64,000 nt of DNA from Prillingera fragicola (Eukaryota; Basidiomycota; Tremellomycetes; Trichosporonales; Trichosporonaceae): contig BEDY01000001.1 of assembly GCA_002335605.1 (NCBI GenBank), positions 4,278,001-4,342,000 of the forward strand, in the 5' to 3' direction. Shown here in pieces: positions 45,580 to 56,636 of this stretch. The position numbers were made by a program, and so were the translations under genes. A model generated the notes under the pieces. It ran no database searches. It was not told the origin of the DNA and worked only from the letters and a program-made list of their open reading frames with translations. The stretch's first letter is position 1. Each line of letters starts with the position of its first letter.

Positions 45580-46029
45580 GTTTGGGTGTAGAGAGAACAG
45601 TGGATGAGTGCCGAAAGCGTGCTGAGAGCAGCCCAGGCTTAAGTAGGATGACTAAATCAATGACCCTCGGCTCTCGGCCATCACCGGCGATCATTACCGC
45701 GGACCCTGTACTACTCTTCGCAATAATCGCTTTCGGCCTTCGCAATATGCCTTTTGTTCTTCGCAATGTCTCTTTGCTCTTCGCAACAACTCAACGCTCC
45801 TTGGCAACCAGGTTGCATCTTCGCGATGCGTCTCATATACATATAAAGGACGGCATCCGCACTGGTTGACGGCCCTCCGCCCAACAGATCAAGCCGAGAC
45901 GGATCACGGTCCAAGCTCATCCCTCCACCATCCTCTCGGCGACTGCAGTCAAAACAAAAAGCAGCCCTTAGTCTCTTGGCTCTCCTGGCCTTCCCCATCC
46001 TTGCAGTGCTGCCAAAGTCAAAAAAGAAG
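45580..46029. other. upstream region of the DUF1932 gene
   Basis: 450 bp containing the six-copy octamer array and a plus-strand TATA-like ACATATAAAGG near 45838. No protein gene is supported between here and tRNA-Gly. Confidence 0.5.
45716..45826. promoter_or_regulatory. six CTTCGCAA-like octamers at about 21-bp spacing
   Basis: Exact CTTCGCAA at 45716, 45738, 45759 and 45779, then CTTGGCAA at 45800 and CTTCGCGA at 45819. Start-to-start distances are 22, 21, 20, 21 and 19 bp, two turns of DNA each. The sequence between octamers is not conserved, which favours selected binding sites on one face of the helix over recent tandem duplication. Confidence 0.7.
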
Positions 46030-46125
46030 TACACCGTAAGGGAGTCCAACCCTTGCCGCGTCGAATCGCGCTTGGATGAACAAGCCACGTGGCAACGACG
46101 CATGATACCGTTTCACCAACGGTGT
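46030..46125 (-). tRNA. tRNA-Gly(GCC) with a 25-nt intron; possible pseudogene
   Basis: Nearly identical to the tRNA-Gly at 43752 in acceptor (ACACCGT/ACGGTGT), D arm and T stem, on the opposite strand. The anticodon stem is CGTCG/CGACG and encloses TTGCCA, a 25-nt insert beginning CGTGGCTTG, and one T, so the anticodon is GCC with an intron at the standard site after position 37. The T loop reads TTGGACT instead of TTCGACT, losing the C56 that pairs with G19. A terminator-like run (AAAAAG on plus, so CTTTTT on minus) follows. Function is uncertain. Confidence 0.7.
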
Positions 46126-47000
46126 GTTAGGTTTCACCTACTCTTTGATAGTTCCCGTGCGAGCCTCCTTCTTTATAAACCATGGCCGCATGCGTCAACG
46201 AGGTGACACATCTTGTCTCACCGCATTCGTCTTCATCTTGACTGTGAGCTTGTGAGCTCGAAGGGCTTCACCGAACGCTGTTGCATTGTTTGAGACACTG
46301 CTCTGATTCACATCCACAACGAGAGCGCCGACAGGAGCTCTTGCGTGACTTGAACCCACCCACCGCCAGACTTAACATCTCTGACAAAACGTTCGTTATA
46401 CGTACCGTTTCAATTGACAGCAGAAGACGTGTCCCCTTTGGGTGTCTACTCTGAACAAGCCGCCTGAAGTCAGAAACCGTGTGGACTACTCCCATAGTGA
46501 AACAGATGAGAGGATTGACGCAACCTCTCAAGATCTTGTGTTGTCCTTGTGACGGCAAATTAACGCTTCAAAAAGCACCTTGGGTACAACCGCACATACT
46601 ACCAAGCCTGCTGAAGAATAAAGAGAGCTAGGCCGCTTGCACTGTTAATAGGTTGATTGACAATGCGAGGTGTTCTGAAAGATGGGCTGCAAGTGACGGA
46701 CAGGTACAATTAATTAATTAGGAATTATTTTGGCCTGTCCTCTTCATCAGCTCCACTCAATTTGAGGAAGACATGTACAACTCCACCGCACAACCTGGGT
46801 CGACCTTGTTTCCAAGTGTCTTGCAGCCCATAGCCTGCGAGTCATAAGCTGTTGTCAGCCAAGTGGGCACTCATCAGTCACAAGTCAGTCACGCAGTGCA
46901 CCGCAAAGCACAATCACGATATGCAAATACAATACGCCCATGCTGAATATCTGTACCCACGACCATCTGCTCGTATATCCGCTCACCTCCCCCAGCGCAC
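46126..47000. other. intergenic, no gene seen
   Basis: 875 bp with lower GC. A possible extra 3' exon of the HD-domain gene was looked for here (a GTGAGT overlaps its stop) but no convincing continuation was found. Confidence 0.4.
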
Positions 47001-48326
47001 TCACCTCCGCATAGCCTCCCGGCTAGCAATATACTCTACCCTCTCAACCCCCCAGCTCTTGAGCACTGAGCTCAACGCCCCACACCGCTCACCGACCCAG
47101 ACCTCTGGGTCGAGGGTGCGCACCTTTGTTCCAGCAGGCAGTCCCAGCCCCTCCTCCTCTGGCAGCCCGGCCTCGAGCTGATCCATGGTCCTCCTCCCGT
47201 CCTCATCCACCGCTGCGCGGAGAGCGGCCCAAAACTCTACGTCGCCGAGCCACAGCGCGTCCTCTGCCAGCACCCCTGAGCGGACCGCGCGGCCAATAAG
47301 GTCGCCAGCGCGGACATAGACCTCGGCGTGGGCCGGGTTGCCCCAGACATGCATGTCGGTTGCGCCGTAGCCGCGCGCGAGGGCGAGGGCGGCGTCCGTG
47401 TCCGTGATGGCGAGGTGGCGGGCGGCGTCCGTGCTGCTCGGATAGGCGCGGAGGGTGGTAAAGACCTGCCTGGCGTCTGCGAGCTCGAGGTACCCAAACG
47501 ACACGGCGTCGCGCAGGCCATAGTCGAGCCTGTCCGCGCAGAGACCTGGGGCGGGGGCTTCGACGAGCGGATAGTCTTCTTCCTCCAGCACGTGGGGCCC
47601 GAGTCCCGTCGACGCCAGGAGGGAGGGGAGGCAGGTGCGAGTGACAAACTTCATTTTGAAAACTTCGTGATAGCTGCCTCCGTCTGGGCAGGGGATAGCA
47701 TAGTCGATGACATGGCTGAGTGCCGTGTGTGAAATGTCGTGCAGGAGCGCGGCCGCTTGCTCGGGCACACCCGCGCCTGCGTGCCTTACGAGGATGAGTG
47801 CACCGATAGAGTGTTCCAGTCGGGTGACGGGAGGTGTTTGGCCGAGGAGGGCGGTGATGCCATGCTGGTGTACTGTACGCAGGCGGAGGACGGGAGGAGA
47901 GGCGAGTAGGGCGAGGAGAGGGGGTTCGGTAATGGTGTGGTCGCCGTAGATTGCGTCGACAATGCTGCAACGTGTCAGAGGTCAATGGTGCGAGGGTGGC
48001 AAAGACAGCACGGGAGGTACATACGTTGCTGATGTGGGGTTTGTGATCGATGGATGAAAGGTGATTGTTTGCAAGTGGCCTGTAGTAAAGCTGTCTGGCA
48101 TGTTGCTGGAGTGTTTATCGAGCGAGGCGTTCATGCCCGCTGGAGTATAGTCGTTTGTCATTGCTGTTGATGGAGTTGATGGAGTGTGCGAATGGGAATG
48201 TGTTTCTGATGGGGAAGAGTGAGTAGAAGTAGTGGAAGCAGTGAAAGGAAGAGAAGCACAGGGTGCGAGAGACGAAGACATATGGACATGAGGAGGACAC
48301 ATGTTTGGGGGAGAGCGAGATGACAT
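47001..48326 (-). CDS. HD-domain phosphohydrolase
   Basis: Exons 48326-48025 and 47964-47001 join in phase for 421 residues. The N-terminal 85 residues are Ser/Thr/His-rich and probably disordered. A start farther in is possible (Met at about residues 16, 56 or 64). The HD fold follows: IYGDHTITEPPLLALLASP, VTRLEHSIGALILVRHAG with the first metal His (LEHS), and EQAAALLHDISHTALSHVID, the HD doublet and downstream His residues. LCADRLDYGLRDAV matches the later Asp of the dNTPase-like (COG1078, SAMHD1-related) branch. Relatives hydrolyse (d)NTPs or other phosphoesters. The substrate is not fixed by sequence. It heads a run of nucleobase-related genes. Confidence 0.85.
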
Positions 48327-48619
48327 CCTGATGGACGGACATTTGTCAACAACAGCACGCCTATTTGGTCATCATGGGGTGGAGCCCCACATTCTTGAGG
48401 GAGAATAGGCATGCTTGGCCCGCACCTATTCCTCTAGTATTTCGCATGCCTATCTGCCCTTTGTTGTGGTAAGAGTACGATTCCCATTCATCTCTCTATC
48501 AGTCAGTCTCTCTACATACATGTACAAACAGAAAGATCCCATACTATCGTACCCCTCTCGTTAAACGGTGTTTACAAGCTAGCCTTCCCCGCCCATCCTG
48601 CACTCACACACGGCGTCAC
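48327..48619. other. spacer between HD-domain and dioxygenase genes
   Basis: 293 bp. Promoter of the HD gene and 3' flank of the dioxygenase gene, same strand. No motif recognised. Confidence 0.4.
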
Positions 48620-49733
48620 CTAGGCAGTCACCGCAGTCTTCAAATGAGCAGGAACAAAGTGCACAGCGGTAGCAACACTCTGCGCATCCTCGAGTGCAGC
48701 AGCCTTGGCAACCTCGGCACTCTGCATGCGGTTGCGCTCCATGGCCTCTTGGATGAACTGGCCACCAGTCTAGGGTCGTCGTTAGCAACAATAACAAAAC
48801 CAAAACTCACAATCTCGGGATACTTTTTCCCGGGGCCCTGGATAATAACATCGGAGCGAGCCTGGTTGAAGAATGCCATGCTGTAGCGCGGTCCCCGACT
48901 CTCGTCGCCCTGGGGCAGACGGACGCGGTGGTAGGTGCTCTTCAACTTGTCGTCGCTCCAGCGCATGAGCTGGTCGCCAATGTTGCACACGATCCGGTCC
49001 TGCCTCGCCTCGACGGGGAGCCAGTTGGCGCCCATGCCGAAATCGCCAACGACGACTCGGCCAGGGCAGACCTCGAGCCCGCCCTCGCCGTCGCGCTGGA
49101 ACAGCATGGTGAGCACGTCAAAGTCGGCGTGTGCGCCTGCGCGCCAAAAGTTGGGCCCAAACTGCTTGCCCTCGGTGCCGTGGTAGTGCAGCAGGCGCAG
49201 GACCTGTTGACTGTCCGTCGCGCCGGGAGGCGGTACGCAGCCGTCCGTAAATGTCGTGGTCGGGAGGCCGAGGCCGTCGGCGAGGCATTCCATGACCTTA
49301 ACGCTCACACTGTCTTGTCAGATGCAGCTCACCTTGCGCAAAGGGCAACTCACTCTTGCACCTGATGCATGAACTTTTCCGCCATTGAGCGAAACCCGTC
49401 GCAGTCGTCATCAGAGGGCCAGAGACCCTCCATGCGCGCAAACTGGAGCTGCATGCTCTCCTTCTGGTCGGCGGTGCCGGTACTGGGGCGGACTTGGGTG
49501 TTCTTCTCCCACCCGGCATTCTTGCCGTTCAAGGGCGTCTTGGCCTTGACTGCGTCCGGAAGGGCGAAAAAGGCCTTGCTGTTCTCAAACGCCGCCGTGA
49601 TGTCGGCGGGGGAGATGCCGTGGTCGGACAGCGTGAAGAAGCCGACCTCGGTGGCGGCGGCCATGAGCTCGGCGATAATCTCGGGGCGGCGCTGCTCAAA
49701 GTCGCGCAGGCTGATGGTGGGGACTTGGCTCAT
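48620..49733 (-). CDS. 2-oxoglutarate/Fe(II) dioxygenase, isopenicillin-N-synthase-like
   Basis: Exons 49733-49354, 49309-48811 and 48769-48620 join in phase for 342 residues. The N-terminal DIOX_N part reads VPTISLRDFEQRRPEIIAEL, then EVGFFTLSDHGIS. The catalytic jelly roll has the iron ligands HxD in GAHADFDVLTML and the distal His in STYHRVRLPQG, and the RxS that holds 2-oxoglutarate in PRYSMAFFNQ. All key residues are present, so it should be active. Length and layout are those of fungal dioxygenases including thymine-7-hydroxylase, but also of many secondary-metabolite enzymes. Its place beside a deaminase and a nucleobase permease makes a nucleobase substrate a reasonable guess. Confidence 0.9.
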
Positions 49734-50303
49734 TGTTGGGTGTGTGCTTGAGAGCTGTGGAGCAGGGGCCGTTGGTGTGAGCCTTGGAAGTGTCTCTGCA
49801 GCTGTTACTTATAGCAACGCCAAGTTGGGCGTACACGCAGTTATCTCGATAGGCACAGTGAGGTGAGCTCAATCGTCCGCGCTTCCGCCATCTCCGCCGC
49901 TTCTGCCCTGCTACACTATGCATTGGGGCGGAGATCCTAATGTGTATCGGATGCACACGCCCATCTAGCTTACAGTCATCTGCATGTTGGATTGGACCAG
50001 CCCAAAGTCGACCTCAGCACGGAGAGAGATAGGACACTGCCGGCTCTTATCAGTACCAGCCGTCAGGTCCGGTTCTCCGCCGAAGCTCCGCCGCAATCCC
50101 GTAACGCTGGTTTCTGCCAACCACTGCCTGGCTATTCGCTCTGCCCCTCCACATTACATGTCCATGGCACTGGTCGGTGGGATGTTGTTGCCGAGCATGG
50201 CGAGCGAGGAATGATACAAGATGCCATCAACAACTCTGCCCAACCTTTGTGATCATACCCACCAACCCCAACACCAGCACACACCCACACGCAAGACGTC
50301 ACG
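49734..50303. other. divergent promoter region of dioxygenase and deaminase genes
   Basis: 570 bp between divergent starts. No obvious repeated motif or TATA box was found. No gene recognised. Confidence 0.4.
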
Positions 50304-51210
50304 ATGCGCCTTCTCACCCCTCTGCTCCTCGCGACCGCGGCCGCCGCGTACCACGTCGAGATCCATCCCGAGTATCAGCAGGGGCAAGCGATCAACGACG
50401 TTCCCGCCGAGCGGAGGCTGCACTGGATGCGCGTCGCCAACGAGGTACGTGCCCCCGCGGCGAGCTATGCCTGACGGCCTAGGCAATCTACGCCGACGGC
50501 CACCCCTGTCCTCAAGCACCCTTTGGCACGGCGATAGTCAACACGGCGAGCGACGAGCTCGTCTGCGTCATCTCGAACCGCGTCGGCGTCACTGGCGGTG
50601 CGTACCTCCCTCGAGCGCAGCTGACGCAGCAGACCCGACGATGCACGGCGAAATCTCCGCGATCAGACACTGCACGGACGTGCTCACGTCGCAGGGGCTG
50701 AGCCCGCAGGAGATTCTGCGCGCGTGGAAGGACTTTTCGCTGTACACCAACGGCGAGCCGTGTCCCATGTGTGCGAGCGCGATCCGGTGGGCGGGGTTCA
50801 AGGAGGTCATCTACGGGACGAGTATCCGGACCATTGCTGAGCGTGAGTTGGCCTTAGCGTGCTGCAGACTTCAGTGGGGCTGACGCCGCTAGTGGGCCGT
50901 AACCAGATCTACATCCCGAGCAGCCTCGTGTGGGAAAAGAGCTACTCGCTGGGCCACGCGACGCTCATGCTCGGCAACGTGCTGACCAACGAGACTGACG
51001 TGTTGTTTGCGCACCAGTTCAACGAGAGCGCCCCCTGTCGTGAGTTGACAGCTGCTCGGCTAGGCTGACGAGACAGCGACGGGGTGTGAGAGGCAGAGCG
51101 TCGAGGGCAAGCGCGTGCAAGCGTGCACGCCCGTGGATGGGTGGGAGGAGGTCGTGCGTAGGGCGGGCAAGGGGGCTGCTGTCAAGGAGAGTGCGCACGA
51201 TGAGCTGTAA
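50304..51210 (+). CDS. ER-directed zinc-dependent (cytidine/guanine-type) deaminase with HDEL
   Basis: Exons 50304-50444, 50483-50597, 50633-50842, 50893-51039 and 51077-51210 join in phase for 248 residues. A hydrophobic signal peptide (MRLLTPLLLATAAAAYH) starts the protein and the last four residues are HDEL, the fungal ER-retrieval signal. Between them is a full CMP/dCMP-deaminase-fold active site: MHGEISAI gives the zinc His and catalytic Glu, and NGEPCPMCASAIRWAG gives the two zinc Cys. GTAIVNTASDELVCVISNRV is the usual first strand pair. The motif order and HGE/PCPMC text resemble guanine and tRNA-type deaminases more than cytidine deaminase. Extra Cys residues in the tail suggest disulphides. 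Cytosolic relatives lack both sorting signals, so a lumenal role is unusual. The substrate is unknown. Confidence 0.85.
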
Positions 51211-52672
51211 GTCGCTCGCGCGGTAGACTAGTCGGATAGAGGCATGCATCTTTGGGACCACCCTGGCGACTTGGCGCGGACGCAACGCGGACGGTTCTGT
51301 AGACCAGTGCTGCGGCATGCCTAACCATGTACGCTTTATCCGGTCTCCTAGTTGGGCTCGAGTTGTGAGCCAGTCTCGTCGAGGGACCACCGGCGGCTAC
51401 CCGGCCATCTGTCAAACGCTGCCACCCAATCCCACTGCTTATCTGACCGGAGAATCATATCTGTCGTCCTACAGCCTCGCTCGGTCAACTGGCCTGGCAT
51501 GATGGCCTGGCAGACCTGCCACAACTCTCGCCAAGACGGAGACTCCCCGGGACTCGGACATGCCTCGGGGGTACATGCGCGCACGCAGAGGCTAGAGTTA
51601 CAGTGCACAGAACGTACAGAACCGTGCCCATCGCCGACCGCTCGGCGCACCAATGGCTGCCTTTCTGATAAAGCTCACCCCGCGCCGGCGCTCCGCAGGG
51701 TCTTTCCTTCCTCAGGCAACAGCTCTCCTGCGACCATTACTGGCTCTTCTTGCATGCATCGAGGTGGCGTCACTGCCGCGCAGCAGTGCACGGGTATTGG
51801 GCGGCGATGCTTAAGCCGGTTCAGATACGGCCTGCGTGGCTGACGTCTTCCCTGAAAAATGCCAGGAAACCCCGGTAAAGATAAGGAAACAACGTCGAGC
51901 AGGCAGTGTATCATGGCCAGGCTGGCCAGGTGGACCTGCACGCTCGAGCACGGGCCAAACAGATGTCCCTCTGCTCTGCACGCCGGGCCGGCTCACATGG
52001 CCATCTTCAAGCTCACTAGCGGGCATTACCGGGATCTCGTCACGGACAACACGATGCGCTCTGATACGCGCGTCTCCGGTAAACCTGGAGACTGGGCATA
52101 GCATGCTGGGCACTGGTACCCCGAGGCATATCGCAGATGGACAAGGTGCGGGGACACAGAAACGCCGATATCCGTCCTGCCCATACAACGCCCAGAACGA
52201 CGCCCAGACAATGGCCAGCAAACGAGGATGACCCGGACACTCATCCGACCCGCCTACAGCCGGACTGTGCGCTGTGGTAGGTGCATACAGCTGTTCGGCT
52301 GCCTGGGGTGAGGCTCGCAAGACCTAAAGCCACCCGTCTTTTCGCTGCGCATCGGGCTGCTGCAGATATGGCGATCAGCTTGGACTGGCACTACGTTATC
52401 GACAAGTCCGAGACCACTCCGGTGAGCGCCGTGATATCAGCTGTGGAGTACTCAGTGTGATAAGGTGAAGCAAAGACGCTAGGTGCTTAAAGGTAGCTAG
52501 TGCAGATGCTGAAGCCACCTTCTCATCATCATCATCATCGTCTCTGGCACTCGACCTGCCACACACCTTGCGACACGCTACCAGTCCACGACCAGCCTCT
52601 TTGACAGGCCACAACCTCCCGAGGCTCCCTTCCTTCCGCAGCACTCTTGACCACCTGCCCCCTACATTCATC
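51211..52672. other. intergenic with NCS2 promoter
   Basis: 1.46 kb with no supported gene. A run of CAT triplets lies at 52525-52540. The 100 bp before the permease ATG is pyrimidine-rich. Confidence 0.4.
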
Positions 52673-54514
52673 ATGGCTGATCTCGACAAGGAGCAGCAGA
52701 GCAGCAAGAACCTGAATGCAGTCGTCTCCATCGAAGTCGCCAACGAGAGCGAGTCTGCCCTCGGCCACTCGTCTGATCTCGGCCACATGCCAAGGGAGAA
52801 GTTTAGCCCGTCAAAGTTTGCCAAGAGCCTGACGTCCAAGGACGCATGGTTTGGCGACTACGACTATGGAGCGCTCTTCATCCCCAACCTGCCGTTCATG
52901 AAGGCGCGCGAGCTGCCTTTCTACTACCCCGATGACAAGTTGCCATACCTCCTCGTCTTCATTCTCGGTCTTCAGCAGTGAGTCCCCGTGCAAGACACCA
53001 AAGATTTGGGCTAACAACGCAGCGCTCTCGCCATGGTTGGTGGTCTCGTCACCCCTCCTCTTCTTCTCGGCGGTGTGGCTGGTGCCAACCTCGGCGATGA
53101 GATTACCCAGTACCTCATCTCGGGCTGCCTGATCTGGTGCGCCTTTGGCACCATTGTCCAGATTGCTCGCTTCAAGATTCACAAGACAAAGTACTACATC
53201 GGCACCGGTATCATCTCCGTCACTGGCACTTCATTCGCCTTTGCCAACGTTGCTCTCAAGTATCTCCAACAGTCGTACGCCAATGGCACCTGCCCCACCG
53301 CCGCCGATGGCACAAAACTGCCTTGTCCCGAGGAGTTTGGTGCCATTCTTGGCACGGGCACTCTGACCGGTCTCTTTGCCATTGCCATGGCCTTTGTCCC
53401 TCCTCGCATCATCAAGAAGCTCTTCCCGCCCCTCATCACCGGTACCATGCTCATGTTCATCGGCGCCACCCTCATCACCGCTGGTGTTACCAACTGGGCG
53501 TGAGTCTTCGCAAGTCTAGAGCTGCACATTAGCTAACCATTCAGCGGCGGATCCGGACCATGCAAGAGCGACCACACCATCAGCTGCACGACTGGCAGCC
53601 GCTCGTACCCTTGGGGTGATGCGCACTACCTCGGTCTTGGCTTCTCGTGCTTTGCGGTCATTATCCTCTGCGAGGTGTTTGGTTCAGCATTCATGAAGTC
53701 GGCTTCAGTCTTCATCGGTCTCGTCACCGGCATGGCCATTGGCGCCGGTACGGGCTACTTTAACGGCGCGGCCATCACGAACGCTCCCGGCGGCACTTTC
53801 CTGTTCGTGCACACTTTCAAGCTCTCGCTCCGCGGCCAGCTTGTCCTGCCCATGCTCGCGTCGTGGTGCATCATTGTCGCCGAGACAATCGGCAACGTCA
53901 CTGCCTCGGCCGACGTCTCGCGCGTCCCCATCCAGGGCGACGACTTCATGTCACGCATCCAGGGCGGCATGCTCGCCGACGCCATCTCGGCCACCCTCGC
54001 TGGCCTCATGACCGTGCCCCCTCTCACGACCTTTTCCCAGAACTCGGGCGTCATCGCACTCACCCGCAACGCCTCGCGCCAGTCGGGATACTGCTGTGCG
54101 GTCATCCTCTTCTTCATGGGCATCATCGCCAAGTTTGGCGCCGTCTTTGTCGCTGCTCCCCCCTCTGTCATTGGCGGTTTCACCACCTTCCTCTTTGGCG
54201 CCGTCGCGACCTCTGGTATCCGTATCCTCGCATATGCCGAGTGGACGCGCCGCGACCGCTTCATCGCCACGGCCTCGTTTGGTCTCGGTTTTGCATCGCT
54301 CTGCGTGCCCCACTGGTTCGACTACGTCTTCACTTACAAGGGCGACAATGTCGGTCTCTCGGGTCTCATCCAGGCTGTTGTGCTTATCGTCGAGGAGCCC
54401 TACCTCATTGCCGCCCTCGTCGGTGTCTTCCTCAACGCGTGCTTGCCCAACGAGATGGAGGAGGAGGCCATTGTCCACAAGGACGAGAATGGAAACGTCA
54501 TTGTTCCTCACTAG
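52673..54514 (+). CDS. NCS2 nucleobase (xanthine/uric acid type) permease
   Basis: Plasma-membrane proton symporter for purines. Exons 52673-52977, 53023-53499 and 53545-54514 join in phase for 583 residues, the normal size. The first intron interrupts the codon for the conserved His in GLQHALAMVGG, the QH motif of helix 1. QNSGVIALTRNASRQSGYCC is the NCS2 signature with the NxxG-type ligand loop, and ETIGNVTASADVS supplies the conserved Glu of helix 8. These match fungal UapA/UapC-type xanthine-uric acid carriers. The C-terminus has an acidic EMEEEAIVHKDEN stretch, often involved in turnover of such permeases. It lies next to a deaminase and a GH32 gene, all on the plus strand. Confidence 0.93.
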
Positions 54515-54808
54515 AGCGTCTCCCCACTGCTCGGTCGGCGCTGTTGTGCATAGGGTTTTAGGGTTGTAGGATTAATAGAGGCACTGCGCCGAGATAGAGT
54601 GAGGATGAACGCACATGGAAGATTCAGACAGTACTGCACAGGTCGTGACAAGCTGACATGTGGATGATGAGAGCAACTCGGCCCGCGATGACCGAACATG
54701 ACACCGCCAATCCTCGGTATCATCGGGCCGATGTTGGAACCTGATTAAGTCACCCAGCCATAATCCCTCTCCACTCGCATCGCATTCCACCGCATCAATA
54801 ACCAAACC
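54515..54808. other. spacer between permease and GH32 genes
   Basis: 294 bp. It includes TTGCATAGGG-type 3' flank and the GH32 promoter. No motif recognised. Confidence 0.35.
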
Positions 54809-56636
54809 ATGCATGACCCGGCATCAGGCTCAGGCAGACCAATCTTCCACTTTCTGGCTTCTCGGGGATGTAAGCGGCGTGTCCCGGTACGAGCTGACAG
54901 CTAGGGATGAACGACCCATGCGCGCCCTGCTACGACCCAGCGACGGGCACCTTCCATCTCATGTATCAGTGGAACTCATACAGCCACAAATGGAATAACA
55001 TTTCCTGGGGTGCGGCGACGTCCAAGGATATGATCACATGGACCCACCGTGGCGATGAGGTGGGTCACTAGCATACTTGGAAGCTGATGTGAGCAGCCAG
55101 TGCTGCAGCCAGATCAGCCTTATGACCAGAAGGGCATCTTCACCGGCTGCATGTACCCGTCTGCCCCGGATGGCTCGGCGGGGTTGAGTATCTTTTACAC
55201 CAGTGTCGCTTCGTTCCCCGTTCACTGGACTGGCCCACACGGACGCGGATCGGAGGGCTTGTCAATGGTGACCTCGGCCGACGGCGGCAAGACTTGTAAG
55301 CTGCGGCTCTCTCGTACAAGCTGACAAGGCAGGGTCGAAGTCACCGCAAAACCCCATCATCAAGGAAGAGCCAGGCCACCTTACGGTCACAGGCTTCCGG
55401 GACCCGCAAATCACTACCTGGCCAGCGATGGCGGCCTCCCTCTCCCTCCCTGCGCACACGCGCTTCGGTGTCCTCAGCGGCGGCATCCAAGGCGGCTTCG
55501 GCGGTGACGCCCAACCCGACGGTCCCAGGTTGTTCCTTTACACTATCGATGACCACGATCTGGCAAAATGGACCTATGCGGGCCTGCTCGGCTCCCTCCC
55601 GCGCGATGTGAGCTGCAAGCCGTGGGGCGCCGATTGGGGGAGTAACTGGGAGTGCGGTGCCGTCTGCCCCCTCATCGAAGGCGACGAGGAGCGGAGCGTC
55701 GTCATTGTCGGCGTCGAAGGTGGTGGACCTCGCCAGTTTGTGGACGACCACAACAATGGGCCAGGAAACGAGAAACAGTGCCGGCGTGATCCTGGGAGGT
55801 ACTTGAACTGGTATTTTGCCGACCTCAGCGTTGCCGAGCAGGGGACCGTGCAAGGGTTCGTCCCCGATATGCGCATGGGTGCTGCCGGGTGTGTGGACTG
55901 GGGAGACCTGTATGCTCTGTCCACGTTTGTGATGCCGGATGGGAGGAGGGCGGCGTGGGGGTGGTTGCCTGAGCAGGACGTGCCAGAGGCCGAGCTGGAG
56001 CGGAGGGGGTGGACGGGGTGTCTGGGGGTGCCGAGGGAGTTGGGGCTGCAGGTGCTTGATGGTGTTAGGCGCGCGTTGGTGACACCACTGAAGGAGATTG
56101 GAAGCGTAGATGTTCAAGAAACCGACGCCGGGACTCGCGTGACTACACTTGGTGTCAAGCCCCTCGAGGAACTCAAGCAGCTGCGCGGCACAGAGGCCGC
56201 GATTGTGGACGGCCGCTGTGAGGCACCTGCAAGTTATGATCTCGAGCTTCGCGTCCGTGTCACGCCAGCTACTGAGCGCGTCTCCCTCACCATTCGCGGC
56301 TCTGACGATCTCATCCGTGGCACATCAATCATCTTTAGCCCCCAACGCGAAGAGCTTGTCGTTCTCCGAGACATGTCAACCAGCAACCCCGAAGTCAACA
56401 CTGCTCCGGAAGTGGCGCCCTTGACGCTCTTTGAAACCGCCAGCGGCTGGGAGGAGCTCCACTTGCGTGTGCTCGTAGACCGTGACGTGATTGAGGTGTT
56501 TGCGAACGGCCGATGCGCAATCGCTACCCGCGTGTATACCCCGCCCGAGGCCCGCGGGGTGTCCGTGGGGCTCAGAGGGGAAGGGGAGGTGCGGAGCCTC
56601 CATGTGTGGCAGATGGGGAGCATCGGGCTGGAGTAG
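54809..56636 (+). CDS. GH32 beta-fructofuranosidase-type enzyme, no signal peptide
   Basis: Exons 54809-54869, 54905-55059, 55097-55295 and 55333-56636 join in phase for 572 residues. All three GH32 acidic motifs are present: GWMNDPCAP with the nucleophile Asp (formed across the first splice junction), GFRDP with the transition-state Asp, and NWECGAVCPL with the acid/base Glu. The five-bladed propeller is followed by the C-terminal beta-sandwich (YDLELRVRVTPATERVSLTI; LHLRVLVDRDVIEVFANG). The protein starts only about 20 residues before the nucleophile and has no signal peptide, so it is predicted cytosolic, whereas most fungal invertases and inulinases are secreted. Sucrose or a fructo-oligosaccharide is the likely substrate. 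No sugar transporter is adjacent. Confidence 0.93.

Noticed and set aside
45716..45869. octamer array read as a heptad-repeat peptide (LRN units)
   Set aside because: The 21-bp period gives a repeated peptide in one frame, but there is no gene context and the spacers are not codon-conserved.
46469..47000. extra 3' exon for the HD-domain gene
   Set aside because: A GTGAGT overlaps the stop codon, but no acceptor downstream restores a protein-like frame.
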